From contig NZ_CP040948.1 of assembly GCF_006363955.1 (NCBI RefSeq), forward strand, positions 248,001-312,000: 64,000 nt of DNA. The letters are read 5' to 3'. Positions 17,850 to 26,443 of this stretch are shown here, in pieces. The notes beneath the pieces were generated by a model. The model was not told the origin of the DNA. It did not search any database and saw nothing but the letters and a program-made list of their open reading frames with translations. Origin of the DNA: Methylophilus medardicus (GTDB lineage: Bacteria > Pseudomonadota > Gammaproteobacteria > Burkholderiales > Methylophilaceae). Position 1 is the first letter of the stretch, and every line of letters starts with the position of its first letter. Both the position numbers and the translations under genes were made by a program.

Positions 17850-18392
17850 ATGTCAAAAATCGTATTTAAAGCCGGTGAAGCAACCGTGTTTTCTGAAGGT
17901 AAAGACGTTACTGCAGCGATGCCGGAAATCTTGATTGGCGCCGTTGATGGCCCAGTGGGTGCCGCGTTTGCCAACATGATGGCGCAAACCAAAGGCCATA
18001 CAGCCATGTTTGCCGTGCGTGACATTAACCAGATGGTGCGCCCAGCCACCATGATGGTGCCTAAAGTGACTTTGAAAGATTCCTTGAACATTGAGTTGTT
18101 TGGTGGCGTGGTGCAAGCCGGTGTTGCAGATGGCATCACCGATGCGGTGATTGAGGGTATTATTCCTAAAGAGTTGGTTAATGAGTTGTGTATTGTGGCC
18201 TTGTTGTGGGTAGACCCAGGTTGTGCAAAAGAAGCCAACCTCGACAAAGCCGACCTTTACAAAAACAACTACGAAGCGATTAAACTGGCATTGAAGCGCG
18301 CGTTAAATGATGAGCCTAGTATTGATGAGCTGATCGCTAACCGCGACAAAATCAAACACTGTATGTGGGAAGACAGCTGGGATCAGAAATAA
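17850..18392 (+). CDS. Formaldehyde-activating enzyme (Fae) paralogue lacking the usual active-site His
   Basis: Fae proper condenses formaldehyde with tetrahydromethanopterin in methylotrophs. This 180-residue protein aligns along the whole Fae fold: GEATVF near the start, LIGAVDGPVGAAF, DAVIEGIIP and YNYEAIKLALKRAL-like (NNYEAIKLALKRAL) at the end. Where Fae has the catalytic His (VAHIDLIIG), this protein has VTAAMPEILIG, so it is probably a Fae2/Fae3-type paralogue of uncertain activity rather than the main enzyme. The start has AAGGA upstream; the gene has its own strong promoter and terminator, with no other methanopterin-pathway gene beside it. Family secure, function inferred. Confidence 0.85.
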   Translation: MSKIVFKAGEATVFSEGKDVTAAMPEILIGAVDGPVGAAFANMMAQTKGHTAMFAVRDINQMVRPATMMVPKVTLKDSLNIELFGGVVQAGVADGITDAVIEGIIPKELVNELCIVALLWVDPGCAKEANLDKADLYKNNYEAIKLALKRALNDEPSIDELIANRDKIKHCMWEDSWDQK

Positions 18393-18411
18393 TCTGTTCT
18401 TTTCTGCCACG

Positions 18412-18433
18412 CCCCGCAATTGCGGGGTTTTTG
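18412..18433 (+). terminator. Intrinsic terminator after the Fae paralogue
   Basis: CCCCGCAA (18412-18419) is directly followed by its complement TTGCGGGG (18420-18427) and then TTTTTG. Confidence 0.8.
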
Positions 18434-18448
18434 TTATCTGGATGACAC

Positions 18449-18859
18449 ATGAAGTATTTAATCAAACGCTATCTGGCGGTGATCTACGAACTGTTATTGA
18501 TGTTGGCGTTAACGCTGGCACTCACAGCCGCCTATGTCTTGCTTGTGGGTGATGCCAGTCATGGCTGGAAGCGTCTCGGTTTACAGGGCTTGTTGTGGCT
18601 GGTGATGGGTGCGTATTTTGTACGCTGTTGGGTGGTGAGTGGACAAACGCTTGCCAGCCAGACTTGGAAGTTTAAAGTAGTCAGTGCAGACGGGCGCTTG
18701 CTGGATCTGCCGCATGCCATGATGCGCTATGTGTTGGCGGGTGTGTTGTTGTTGCCAGCCGGGCTAACCTTATGGTGGGCGTTGCTGGATCGTGAGCAGC
18801 AGTTTTTGCATGACCGTCTGTTAGGGTCGCGCATCATTGTGTTGCCATCCGCTAAGTAA
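18449..18859 (+). CDS. RDD-family membrane protein
   Basis: A 136-residue protein with three or four membrane helices and a C-terminal FLHDRLLGSRII motif typical of RDD proteins; the N-terminal part has IKRYLAVIYELLLM. RDD proteins are small inner-membrane proteins, some linked to ion exchange, mostly uncharacterised. It is convergent with lptG, 19 bases away, with no obvious terminator between. Confidence 0.8.
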   Translation: MKYLIKRYLAVIYELLLMLALTLALTAAYVLLVGDASHGWKRLGLQGLLWLVMGAYFVRCWVVSGQTLASQTWKFKVVSADGRLLDLPHAMMRYVLAGVLLLPAGLTLWWALLDREQQFLHDRLLGSRIIVLPSAK

Positions 18860-18878
18860 ACTCAAATGTAGTGCGGCG

Positions 18879-19973
18879 CTAACGACGCTCGACCACATAC
18901 AGCATGCCAAGACCGGCGGCTAAAAATAGCAGCGTCGGACTGATGGCACTCACTAGCGGTGACCAATCATTGAGTACGCCCAAGTGGACAAACACCCGAT
19001 TCATGATCTGATACACCACGCCGAGAAAAATGCCTGCGAAAATTTTGGCGCTGATGCCACCTGCGCGTTGCTGCAAAAAGCCAAAAGGCAGCGCCAGAAT
19101 GACCATGACCAGACAAGCCAAAGGGTAAACCAGTTTAGACCAGAGCGCGACCTGATAGCGGGTGCTGCGTTGCCCGTTTTGATGCAAGTATTGTATAAAG
19201 CTGTAGAGATTCCAGGCCGACATTTTTTCTGGAAGTACCAGAAGCACATTCAGCAGTTCCGGCCGGATAAGCGACTCCCATTCGGTCTGTTTGACAAACT
19301 TAGAGGTGACGGAGTTGTGCTGGGCTGCTTTGCTGGTGTTGATGCTGGTTTGGGTTACGTTCGAGAGCACCCAATGGTCATCCTCAAAGTACCCTTTGTC
19401 AGCATGACTGACATGACGCAAGCGGAACTGCGCATCAAAGTCATAAATATGAATATCTACCAGGCTCGTGTCCGGCATCACGGTGGTGACATTCACAAAA
19501 CTGCTGCCATCCTTAATCCATAAGCCGGACTGAAAGTCCTGTGCGATGACCGAATCAGTGGCTTGAATGCGGATGCGTTGCGCCATTTTTTCACTGATCG
19601 GCGCGATGATTTCGCCAATCAGAAACGTGATGAGGGCAAATACCAAACCAATGCTTAACAGCATTTTGGCGATCATTTGCAATGAGATGCCACTGGTGCG
19701 CATCACGATTAACTCCGAGCTACTGGCCATGGCGCCAAGGGTATAGACGATGCCTAGCAACACAGCAACGGGCGCCACCTCATAAATATGGCCCGGAATA
19801 CTGAGCCCGACATAGATCAGCATGCTGTTGATGCCATAGTGACCACGGCCCAGGCTGTCGAGCTCTTGTAATAGGTCGAAAAACGAGAACATGGCCAGCA
19901 GCCCCAGCAACACCAACATGATGTTGAAACTGATTTCTTTCCAGAAATAGCGATTTAACAGGGTAAGTTTCAT
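18879..19973 (-). CDS. lptG: LPS export ABC transporter permease LptG
   Basis: LptG is one of two inner-membrane permeases that, with LptB2, extract lipopolysaccharide for export. The 364 residues show the family opening NRYFWKEISFNIMLVLLGLL, six predicted membrane helices (three at each end) and a periplasmic jellyroll-like middle. It follows lptF with a three-base gap, the standard lptF-lptG operon. lptB is not in the window. Confidence 0.95.
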   Translation of the reverse strand: MKLTLLNRYFWKEISFNIMLVLLGLLAMFSFFDLLQELDSLGRGHYGINSMLIYVGLSIPGHIYEVAPVAVLLGIVYTLGAMASSSELIVMRTSGISLQMIAKMLLSIGLVFALITFLIGEIIAPISEKMAQRIRIQATDSVIAQDFQSGLWIKDGSSFVNVTTVMPDTSLVDIHIYDFDAQFRLRHVSHADKGYFEDDHWVLSNVTQTSINTSKAAQHNSVTSKFVKQTEWESLIRPELLNVLLVLPEKMSAWNLYSFIQYLHQNGQRSTRYQVALWSKLVYPLACLVMVILALPFGFLQQRAGGISAKIFAGIFLGVVYQIMNRVFVHLGVLNDWSPLVSAISPTLLFLAAGLGMLYVVERR

Positions 19974-19976
19974 GAC

Positions 19977-21080
19977 TTATGCGCGTTTCGCCCGGCGTTT
20001 AAACCAGTCAGGAATCAAGGGTTTCAAATGCTTGCGGCGGTGATAGAGATACCAGCCAAGCAGAATGAAGATCAGATGGACTGGCCATAAGCCAATCAGG
20101 ATGGAAATCTTCCCTTGCGTAATCCATGCCTGAAAAATGCTCAGCATGTTGTTGTAGATGATAAAGATCAGGATCGCAAACATGATATTAAGCGAGCGGC
20201 CAGCACGTGGGTCAACGAAGCTGAGTGGAATGGCAAGCAGTACCATCACAATGGTTGAAATTGGAATCGCCAGCCGCCAATGCAACTCGGCATGGTCTCC
20301 GGGGCTGGCGCCACTGACCAGTGACTGCGTGGATCGGGTCTGCGCCGTGCTGGTTGAGGGCGCAGCTTCTTTGATTTCCACCCGGATGTCATAACGCTCA
20401 AATTCAGTGGTCATGACTTCTAGCGTGTTGGGCGTGATTTCATAGCGCCGACCATGCTCCATGCGCAAAAAATTATCGCCATTATTTGCTTTAAAGCGAC
20501 TGCCGGTATTCGCAGTGATAATGCCGGTTTTGCCGTGTTGCCTGGATTGCACAAAAACGTTTTTAACCTCGTAACCCAGTTTGTCGAAACTCTCGATAAA
20601 GTAGATGCGGTCACCGTTGCTAGACTCTTTAAAGGTGCCGGGGCTAATAGAGGATAACTCGTCTCGTTTTTTTAATTGGGCGCGGTAATTGTCTGCTTTT
20701 TCATTGGCCCAAGGCATGATGACCAAGCTGAACAGAGAGATGATGAGCACAATCGGTGAGATAAACCGCAAAATCGGCGCGACCCATTGACGCAAACTCA
20801 GGCCGGCATTCATCCAAATCACCATTTCGGAGTCGCGATGCCAGCGCGTTAAGGTTAGCAACACGGCCAGAAAAATCGCCAGAGACAGCATCATGGGCAT
20901 AAACTGCACCAAGCTGAATGTTAGGATGGTGCCGATCGCATCGTTCGGTAGAATGCCCTTGGACACTTGGCGCACGATGTTACCGGCACGCTGTGCCACC
21001 ACAATGCCTAAAATAATCAGGAAGATGGCAGAGGCCGAGGACATCAGCTCTGCGGACAATGCACGTTTGAAGATTTTCAA
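19977..21080 (-). CDS. lptF: LPS export ABC transporter permease LptF
   Basis: The partner of LptG: 367 residues with N-terminal membrane helices (FLIILGIVVAQRAG...), a periplasmic domain (about 130-250, including SPGTFKESSNGDRIYFIESF region) and three C-terminal helices with the conserved PLSFVDPRAGRSLN loop. Start ATG at 21080. The gene is divergent from pepA, a very common arrangement in betaproteobacteria. Essential in most Gram-negatives. Confidence 0.95.
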   Translation of the reverse strand: MKIFKRALSAELMSSASAIFLIILGIVVAQRAGNIVRQVSKGILPNDAIGTILTFSLVQFMPMMLSLAIFLAVLLTLTRWHRDSEMVIWMNAGLSLRQWVAPILRFISPIVLIISLFSLVIMPWANEKADNYRAQLKKRDELSSISPGTFKESSNGDRIYFIESFDKLGYEVKNVFVQSRQHGKTGIITANTGSRFKANNGDNFLRMEHGRRYEITPNTLEVMTTEFERYDIRVEIKEAAPSTSTAQTRSTQSLVSGASPGDHAELHWRLAIPISTIVMVLLAIPLSFVDPRAGRSLNIMFAILIFIIYNNMLSIFQAWITQGKISILIGLWPVHLIFILLGWYLYHRRKHLKPLIPDWFKRRAKRA

Positions 21081-21095
21081 TTTATATGCACCGCT

Positions 21096-21123
21096 TTGAA
21101 ATCAGCATAAAACACTAGATAAT
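21096..21123 (+). promoter_or_regulatory. Promoter of pepA
   Basis: TTGAAA (21096-21101) and GATAAT (21118-21123) are spaced by 16 bases, 45 bases ahead of the pepA ATG at 21169. Confidence 0.6.
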
Positions 21124-21168
21124 ACGACCATCACTCAGGCAAATTGCATGGCATCACAAAGGATAAAG

Positions 21169-22650
21169 ATGGAATTTAGCATAAAAAGCACTGCCCCGGA
21201 AAAATTGCGTACCGATTGCTTGCTGGTCGGCATTTATGAAGGGCGAAAACTGACCGATTTAGCGAAATCGCTGGATACACTGAGCGAAAAAGCAATTTCC
21301 ACCGCGCTGAAGTCAGGCGACATGGAAGGTAAGGCCGGCACTACGCTGTTATTACGCCAGTTAGCTGGTGTATCCGTGCCCAGAATTCTGTTGGTTGGAT
21401 TGGGCAAAGCCGAGGAGCTCACACTCAAACAGCTGAAAAGCAGTGTTCGAGCCGCGGTGAAAGCCTTGCCAGCCGGGGTTGAAAGTATCGCTGCAGACTT
21501 TGCTAGCTTGAGCATTAAAAAGAGCTCGGTGCAGCAAATCGCTGCTGCGTTGGCAGAGGTGGTGCTGGATGCCACTTATAAAGTCAATGCAGTGAAGCAG
21601 AAGTCGGTGGAACCGCATGCATTAAAGCAAGTGATCTTGCTGGTAGACAAAGCAGACCAAGCGGCGGCTGAGCTGGGTGCGTCGCAGGGGCGCAGCTTGG
21701 GTCAGGGCGTCGCCTTAGCCAAAGATCTCGGTAATTTACCCCCCAATATCTGTACGCCTACTTATCTGGGCAAGCAAGCTGAAAAGCTGGCCAAGGATTA
21801 TGGATTTAAAGTGGAGGTGCTGGACCAAGCGGCGATTGAAAAGCTCAACATGGGCTCTTTCTTAGGGGTGACACAGGGCAGTGACGAGCCCCCACGCTTT
21901 ATTGTATTGCAGCATTTGCATGGCAAAAAAACGCAAAAGCCCGTGGTTTTGGTAGGCAAAGGCATCACTTTTGATACCGGCGGTATTTCGCTCAAACCCG
22001 GCGCAGACATGGATGAAATGAAGTACGATATGTGCGGCGCGGCATCGGTGCTGGGGGTCTTTAAGGCGCTTGGCGAATTGAAATTGCCATTGAATGTGGT
22101 CGGTTTAATCCCAACTTGCGAAAATATGCCGAGTGGTCGCGCGACCAAGCCCGGTGACGTGTTGACCAGCATGTCTGGCCAAACCATTGAAGTGCTAAAT
22201 ACCGATGCAGAAGGTCGCCTGATTTTGTGCGATGCGTTGACTTATGCCGAGCGATTTGAACCGGCGGCGGTGATTGACATTGCTACGCTGACTGGTGCTT
22301 GTGTGATTGCACTCGGTCATCATGTGAGCGGTTTATTTGCCAATAATGACAGTTTGGCCAAGGCACTGTTAGACGCCGGAGAAAAAGCCGGTGACCGTGC
22401 CTGGCAAATGCCAATGTTGGACGAATATCAGGGCCAACTCGACAGTAATTTTGCTGACATTGCCAATATTGGCGGCCGCGCTGCAGGCAGCATTACCGCG
22501 GCTTGTTTCTTGTCGCGGTTTGCTAAAAAATATGATTGGGCGCATCTCGATATCGCCGGCACTGCCTGGAAGTCTGGCAAGGAGAAAGGCGGCACTGGCC
22601 GTCCCGTGCCATTGTTAGTCACGTATTTAATGCAACAGGCAGCCAAGTAA
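21169..22650 (+). CDS. pepA: Leucyl aminopeptidase PepA
   Basis: PepA is a two-zinc cytosolic aminopeptidase; in some bacteria it also binds DNA in recombination. The 493 residues show the M17 catalytic core: GKGITFDTGGISLKPG, DMCGAASV, and the signature NTDAEGRLIL with its catalytic Arg. The ATG at 21169 is chosen because AAGGA (21159-21163) precedes it and the product begins MEFSIKS as usual; the frame extends to 21148. It is followed eight bases later by holC, a classic neighbour. Confidence 0.96.
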   Translation: MEFSIKSTAPEKLRTDCLLVGIYEGRKLTDLAKSLDTLSEKAISTALKSGDMEGKAGTTLLLRQLAGVSVPRILLVGLGKAEELTLKQLKSSVRAAVKALPAGVESIAADFASLSIKKSSVQQIAAALAEVVLDATYKVNAVKQKSVEPHALKQVILLVDKADQAAAELGASQGRSLGQGVALAKDLGNLPPNICTPTYLGKQAEKLAKDYGFKVEVLDQAAIEKLNMGSFLGVTQGSDEPPRFIVLQHLHGKKTQKPVVLVGKGITFDTGGISLKPGADMDEMKYDMCGAASVLGVFKALGELKLPLNVVGLIPTCENMPSGRATKPGDVLTSMSGQTIEVLNTDAEGRLILCDALTYAERFEPAAVIDIATLTGACVIALGHHVSGLFANNDSLAKALLDAGEKAGDRAWQMPMLDEYQGQLDSNFADIANIGGRAAGSITAACFLSRFAKKYDWAHLDIAGTAWKSGKEKGGTGRPVPLLVTYLMQQAAK

Positions 22651-22657
22651 TACCCGC

Positions 22658-23077
22658 ATGACCAAAATCCGCTTTTACACGGATGTCCCCGATGCGCCCA
22701 TCTTGATGGCGCACTTGGTGCATCAGGCGCTATCGCGTCAGCGGCAAGTCACCATTTATGTGGCTGATCGCGCGCAGGCAGTGTGGCTCGAAGAACGCTT
22801 ATGGCAATCGACCGCCGAGAGTTTTTTACCGCATGCCTTGGCGGATGCTGAACATGCGGCCTTGACGCCGGTACAATTGGCTTGGTTACCAGAGCAGATT
22901 CGTCAGGATGATTTATTGTTCAATCATCAGACGACCTTGCCAAAGTTTTTTAGCCGATTCCGTCACCTGTTTGAGCTGATCGGTCCCGATGAGGCAGACA
23001 AAATGGCCGGTCGACAACGCTGGGCGTTTTATCGTGACCGTGGTTACGAGATTCAGCACATGAATAAGCATATGTAG
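22658..23077 (+). CDS. holC: DNA polymerase III chi subunit
   Basis: HolC links the clamp loader to single-stranded-DNA-binding protein. The 139 residues match in length and motifs: TKIRFYTDV at the start, a helix with LVHQALSRQRQVTIYV, LWQSTAESFLPHAL and the C-terminal RQRWAFYRDRGYEIQH. It is in the pepA-holC operon. In many relatives valS follows; here an unrelated coiled-coil gene comes next. Confidence 0.93.
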   Translation: MTKIRFYTDVPDAPILMAHLVHQALSRQRQVTIYVADRAQAVWLEERLWQSTAESFLPHALADAEHAALTPVQLAWLPEQIRQDDLLFNHQTTLPKFFSRFRHLFELIGPDEADKMAGRQRWAFYRDRGYEIQHMNKHM

Positions 23078-23102
23078 TCACAAGCCTTGTAAGGGGGATG
23101 GT

Positions 23103-24053
23103 GTGGATATTTCAGAAATTCCGGTGTTAACCAAGGTGGTCCATAAAGCCGCCGTGCCCGGCATTGAGATGGATGAACTGGTCGGGCAACTCAAACAAGC
23201 GTTATTGCCGGAAATCACCCAATTGATCGTCAGCCAAATGGCCGAGCAACGTGAGGGTGCCCTTGCCACAGCGCAGCAATCCCTGTCTGCGCATGCCGAT
23301 AGTCTAGCGCAGAGCTTGCTTGCAAAAGCCCAATCGCAAGTGGGTGACAGTATTCAATCTGTTGAGCAGGCTTTTCGTGAGGCCATGGCGCACGTCGGTC
23401 AGCAACAATTGCAGTCACTCGAAGCGCAAGTGAGCCATCTGACCCAGACGCAGCAGACGCAGATAGCCGATAGTGAGCAAGCTTTTTTGGCAATGCTGGC
23501 GCAACATACCCAACAACAATTGCAATCTGTTGAACAACAGCTACTGCAATTCAGCGACGTGCAAGCGCAGTGGCTACTCACTGCCGAGCAATCGGTGCGT
23601 GACGCTGTCGAAAAAGCCAGTCAGCAATGGCTGGGCGAGACGCTGACGCCGCTCATCGACGCGCAACAGACTCAGATGGAAAACCGCGTGCTTACGGTAC
23701 GTGAACAGTTAGAGCAGGCTTTGGCCACGCATTTAGAAGCGTTGCAAGAAAGTAGCAAACAAACATTGAGTGCAAGCCATGAGGCCGCAACTGCTACGCT
23801 CATGACAGACTACAAACAATCACTACAAGCGGCTTTTGTTGAGCTCAATGCCACGCAAATGAGTGCTTTTAAAGAAAGTATGCAGGCAGAATTAGCCGCG
23901 TCAGCGCCAGCTTTAGAGGAAAAAGTCGCCGCCTTGGTGGCCGCTGCGGTGGCAAGCCAATTGCAGGAGATGGAGGCCGAAATGAACAAACGCCTCAAGG
24001 CGCGTATTTTAGAAGTGTTACAAGGCATCAAGTTCGTGATGCCTACGGTTTAG
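23103..24053 (+). CDS. Coiled-coil, Gln/Ala-rich hypothetical protein
   Basis: I do not recognise this family with certainty. The 316 residues start MDISEIPVLTKVV, a short motif resembling the N-terminus of betaproteobacterial proteins encoded just after holC, then run through about 220 residues of Gln/Ala/Glu-rich, heptad-like sequence with an imperfect internal repeat (QQQLQSVEQQLLQF resembles QQQLQSLEAQVSHL) and end in a conserved-looking LKARILEVLQGIKFVMPTV. No signal peptide or membrane segment. The GTG at 23103 has a strong AAGGGGGA site. It ends four bases before the convergent exonuclease gene. A structural or tethering role is possible but unproven. Confidence 0.65.
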   Translation: MDISEIPVLTKVVHKAAVPGIEMDELVGQLKQALLPEITQLIVSQMAEQREGALATAQQSLSAHADSLAQSLLAKAQSQVGDSIQSVEQAFREAMAHVGQQQLQSLEAQVSHLTQTQQTQIADSEQAFLAMLAQHTQQQLQSVEQQLLQFSDVQAQWLLTAEQSVRDAVEKASQQWLGETLTPLIDAQQTQMENRVLTVREQLEQALATHLEALQESSKQTLSASHEAATATLMTDYKQSLQAAFVELNATQMSAFKESMQAELAASAPALEEKVAALVAAAVASQLQEMEAEMNKRLKARILEVLQGIKFVMPTV

Positions 24054-24056
24054 CGC

Positions 24057-24827
24057 TTAGGCGTTTGCTAGCGTGAGCACGACCGGGGTGTGGTCGCTAG
24101 GACGCTCCAGTTTGCGTGGGGCTTTGTCGATCACGCAATCGAGGCACAAGGGCTTTAAGGCCTCACTGACCAAAATATGGTCGATACGCATGCCCATGTT
24201 ACGGCGAAAAGCAGCCATGCGGTAATCCCACCAGCTGAATTGCCCTGCCTCCTCGTGAAACAGCCGATAGCTATCATGCAATCCCAAGGCAAGTAGGCGT
24301 TCAAAAGCCGCCCGCTCCGCTGGGCTCACCAGTACTTGTCCCTCCCAAGCCACTGGATCATGGCAGTCGCGATCGTCTGGCGCAATATTATAATCACCCA
24401 ACAAAGCCAGTTTTTCATGCTGTGTTAACTCATCGGTCACCCACGCATGTAGGGCTTCTAGCCACTGCAATTTATAGGGGTATTTTTCGGAGTCTAGTGC
24501 TTGGCCATTCACCACATAGGCACAGATCACGCGCACCCCGAGTACCGTCGCCGCGATAATGCGTTTTTGCGCATCGACAAAATTTGGTAAATCAAGATGT
24601 ACGTCTTGCAACGGATGCGGGCTGATAATTGCCACACCGTTATAGGTTTTTTGGCCGTTATGCACCGCATTGAATCCGGCCTCTTGCAACGCTGCGTAGG
24701 GAAACTTGCTGTCTTCCTGCTTGGTTTCCTGCAGGCACAATACATCCGGCTGATTGGCTGTGAGCCAGTCCAGCACATGCGGCAAGCGCACCGTCAGAGA
24801 GTTGACGTTCCAAGTAGCCAGTTTCAA
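24057..24827 (-). CDS. xthA: Exodeoxyribonuclease III
   Basis: This enzyme is an apurinic-site endonuclease and 3' exonuclease in base-excision repair. The 256 residues show the family motifs: LATWNVNSLTVRLPHV, LCLQETKQED (metal-binding Glu), GDYNIAPDDRD and the C-terminal RPSDHTPVVLTL with catalytic Asp/His. The start TTG at 24827 gives the usual N-terminus; an upstream in-frame ATG at 24887 adds a basic tail not seen in the family. GGAG lies about nine bases upstream of the TTG. Confidence 0.93.
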   Translation of the reverse strand: MKLATWNVNSLTVRLPHVLDWLTANQPDVLCLQETKQEDSKFPYAALQEAGFNAVHNGQKTYNGVAIISPHPLQDVHLDLPNFVDAQKRIIAATVLGVRVICAYVVNGQALDSEKYPYKLQWLEALHAWVTDELTQHEKLALLGDYNIAPDDRDCHDPVAWEGQVLVSPAERAAFERLLALGLHDSYRLFHEEAGQFSWWDYRMAAFRRNMGMRIDHILVSEALKPLCLDCVIDKAPRKLERPSDHTPVVLTLANA

Positions 24828-25041
24828 CGAGATTCTCCACAAAGTAGGTTGGTTTCGCTGGCGCTTGAAAGGCGCCCGCATAACCATTGTATTTTACACC
24901 ACTCTGCGTGGATGCTGAGGAGGAAGGCTGGGCTCACAGCCGCAAGCCGTGTTTTGGCGCATATCAGACAAATGGCGTATTTTTGAATGGTCTGTTGCCC
25001 GTTAAAGTGGAGCCTATTGCATGCGGATAAAGGAATTTTCA

Positions 25042-26241
25042 GTGAATACAGCGCAGAATGTTAAGCAAGCGCAACCCAGCGGTTTTTCGAATCATGAATG
25101 GTGGCTGTTAGTCGCGATGGTGTTGGTGGCGATGGCGTTGCGACCGGGCATTGTGTCCATGGGACCCGCCCTACCCGCCATCATAGACCACTTTCAATTA
25201 AGTCATGCCACGGCCTCCCTGATGACGGCGATCCCAGACCTGTTGATGGGCGCATTGGCGCTGCCAACACCATGGCTAGTGCGGCGTTTTGGAGTGAATC
25301 GGGTACTCATGACAGCGTTGGCAGTATTAAGTCTGTCGATCTTGCTGCGGGCTTACGCCCCGACGAGTGACGTGTTGATGACTGCCACGGTAGGGGTGGG
25401 CGCTGGCATCGCTGTGGCTGGGGCGATGTTTGCCGGCATTGTTAAAACCAGTTTTGCCCATCGGGCGGCATTTGTGATGGGTATCTACGCCACTGCGTTG
25501 TCTTTTGGCAGCACTTTATCTGCGGGACTGACCGGCTGGGTATTACAGTTATCAAGCTGGCGTGTCGCCACTGGCTTATGGGTGGTATTCGGCGTGATGG
25601 CGATCTTGGCTTGGGGGCTCGTGGTGCGCAAGTCACTCTCGGCTTCGTCGGTTGACGCTGCGTCTGCTGCTGCGCCGGTGCGCCTGCCATTGCGCACGCC
25701 GGTGGCTTGGATGATTGCGTTATTTTTTGCCTGTGTGAATTTCTTGTTCTATGCCATTCTGACTTGGACGTCGGCCATGTACCAAGAGCGCGGCATGCCC
25801 GCCGCGGAGGCTGGCGCCGTGTTGGCAAGTTTCACCTTTTGTTTCATGCTTGCCAGCCCAATTGTCGGCTCTTTTAGCCGACATACCGATCGACGAAGCT
25901 GGCTGGCCGCTTGTGCCTTATTGTCCACCATCGGTTTGGCTGGCATGGCCATGCCGGGCAACGCGCCATGGCTTTGGGTGCCACTGACCGCCTTTGGCTT
26001 AGGGGGTGCATTTACGCTCGCGATGACCTTGCCGCTGGATCATACCCATACCGCCGATGCCGCCAATCGCTGGAATGCCTTTATATTAACAGTGGGTTAT
26101 TTGATCGCTGCATTTGGCCCCTTCTTCGTCGGCTATCTGAGAGATGTGAGTGGTCACTTTGAACTGGCTTTTCAGTGGTTATGTGTGGTCTCATTTTTGA
26201 TGCTATTACTGTCTTTCACACTCAAACCTAGCGCCTCCTGA
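25042..26241 (+). CDS. MFS transporter, CynX/NimT-like
   Basis: A 399-residue major-facilitator protein with about twelve hydrophobic helices. It resembles the cyanate/2-nitroimidazole (CynX/NimT) branch: N-terminal LRPGIVSMGPALPAI, an RRFG loop between helices 2 and 3 and a central hydrophilic loop near residue 200. The substrate cannot be deduced. GTG at 25042 is preferred since AAAGGA lies seven bases upstream; ATG at 25021 is in frame. Transcribed alone. Confidence 0.8.
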   Translation: MNTAQNVKQAQPSGFSNHEWWLLVAMVLVAMALRPGIVSMGPALPAIIDHFQLSHATASLMTAIPDLLMGALALPTPWLVRRFGVNRVLMTALAVLSLSILLRAYAPTSDVLMTATVGVGAGIAVAGAMFAGIVKTSFAHRAAFVMGIYATALSFGSTLSAGLTGWVLQLSSWRVATGLWVVFGVMAILAWGLVVRKSLSASSVDAASAAAPVRLPLRTPVAWMIALFFACVNFLFYAILTWTSAMYQERGMPAAEAGAVLASFTFCFMLASPIVGSFSRHTDRRSWLAACALLSTIGLAGMAMPGNAPWLWVPLTAFGLGGAFTLAMTLPLDHTHTADAANRWNAFILTVGYLIAAFGPFFVGYLRDVSGHFELAFQWLCVVSFLMLLLSFTLKPSAS

Positions 26242-26250
26242 GCGCGCCGC

Positions 26251-26280
26251 GGCTGATGACGAGAGCGTCACTCGTCAGCC
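26251..26280 (+). terminator. Hairpin downstream of the MFS gene, no T-run
   Basis: GGCTGA (26251-26256) pairs with TCAGCC (26275-26280), with an inner CGAG/CTCG stem (26260-26263 and 26271-26274) and a three-base bulge. No T-tract follows, so termination is uncertain. Confidence 0.4.
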
Positions 26281-26443
26281 TTGCATGAGCCCACGATGAC
26301 GACGCTCATCAATTCGTTGGATACCGCCTGAAATGGTGGTCTGTTTGCATGATGTTGATGCCCTTGTGTCCTGTATAAATAGCGTTGGGTAAGATTGCTG
26401 GTCATCTGCCAACTCAATATTTTTTCAGGTCAGTCGGATACTC

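Noticed and set aside
18984-19523. A 179-codon plus-strand frame opposite lptG
   Set aside because: Antisense shadow of a certain gene with no start signals.
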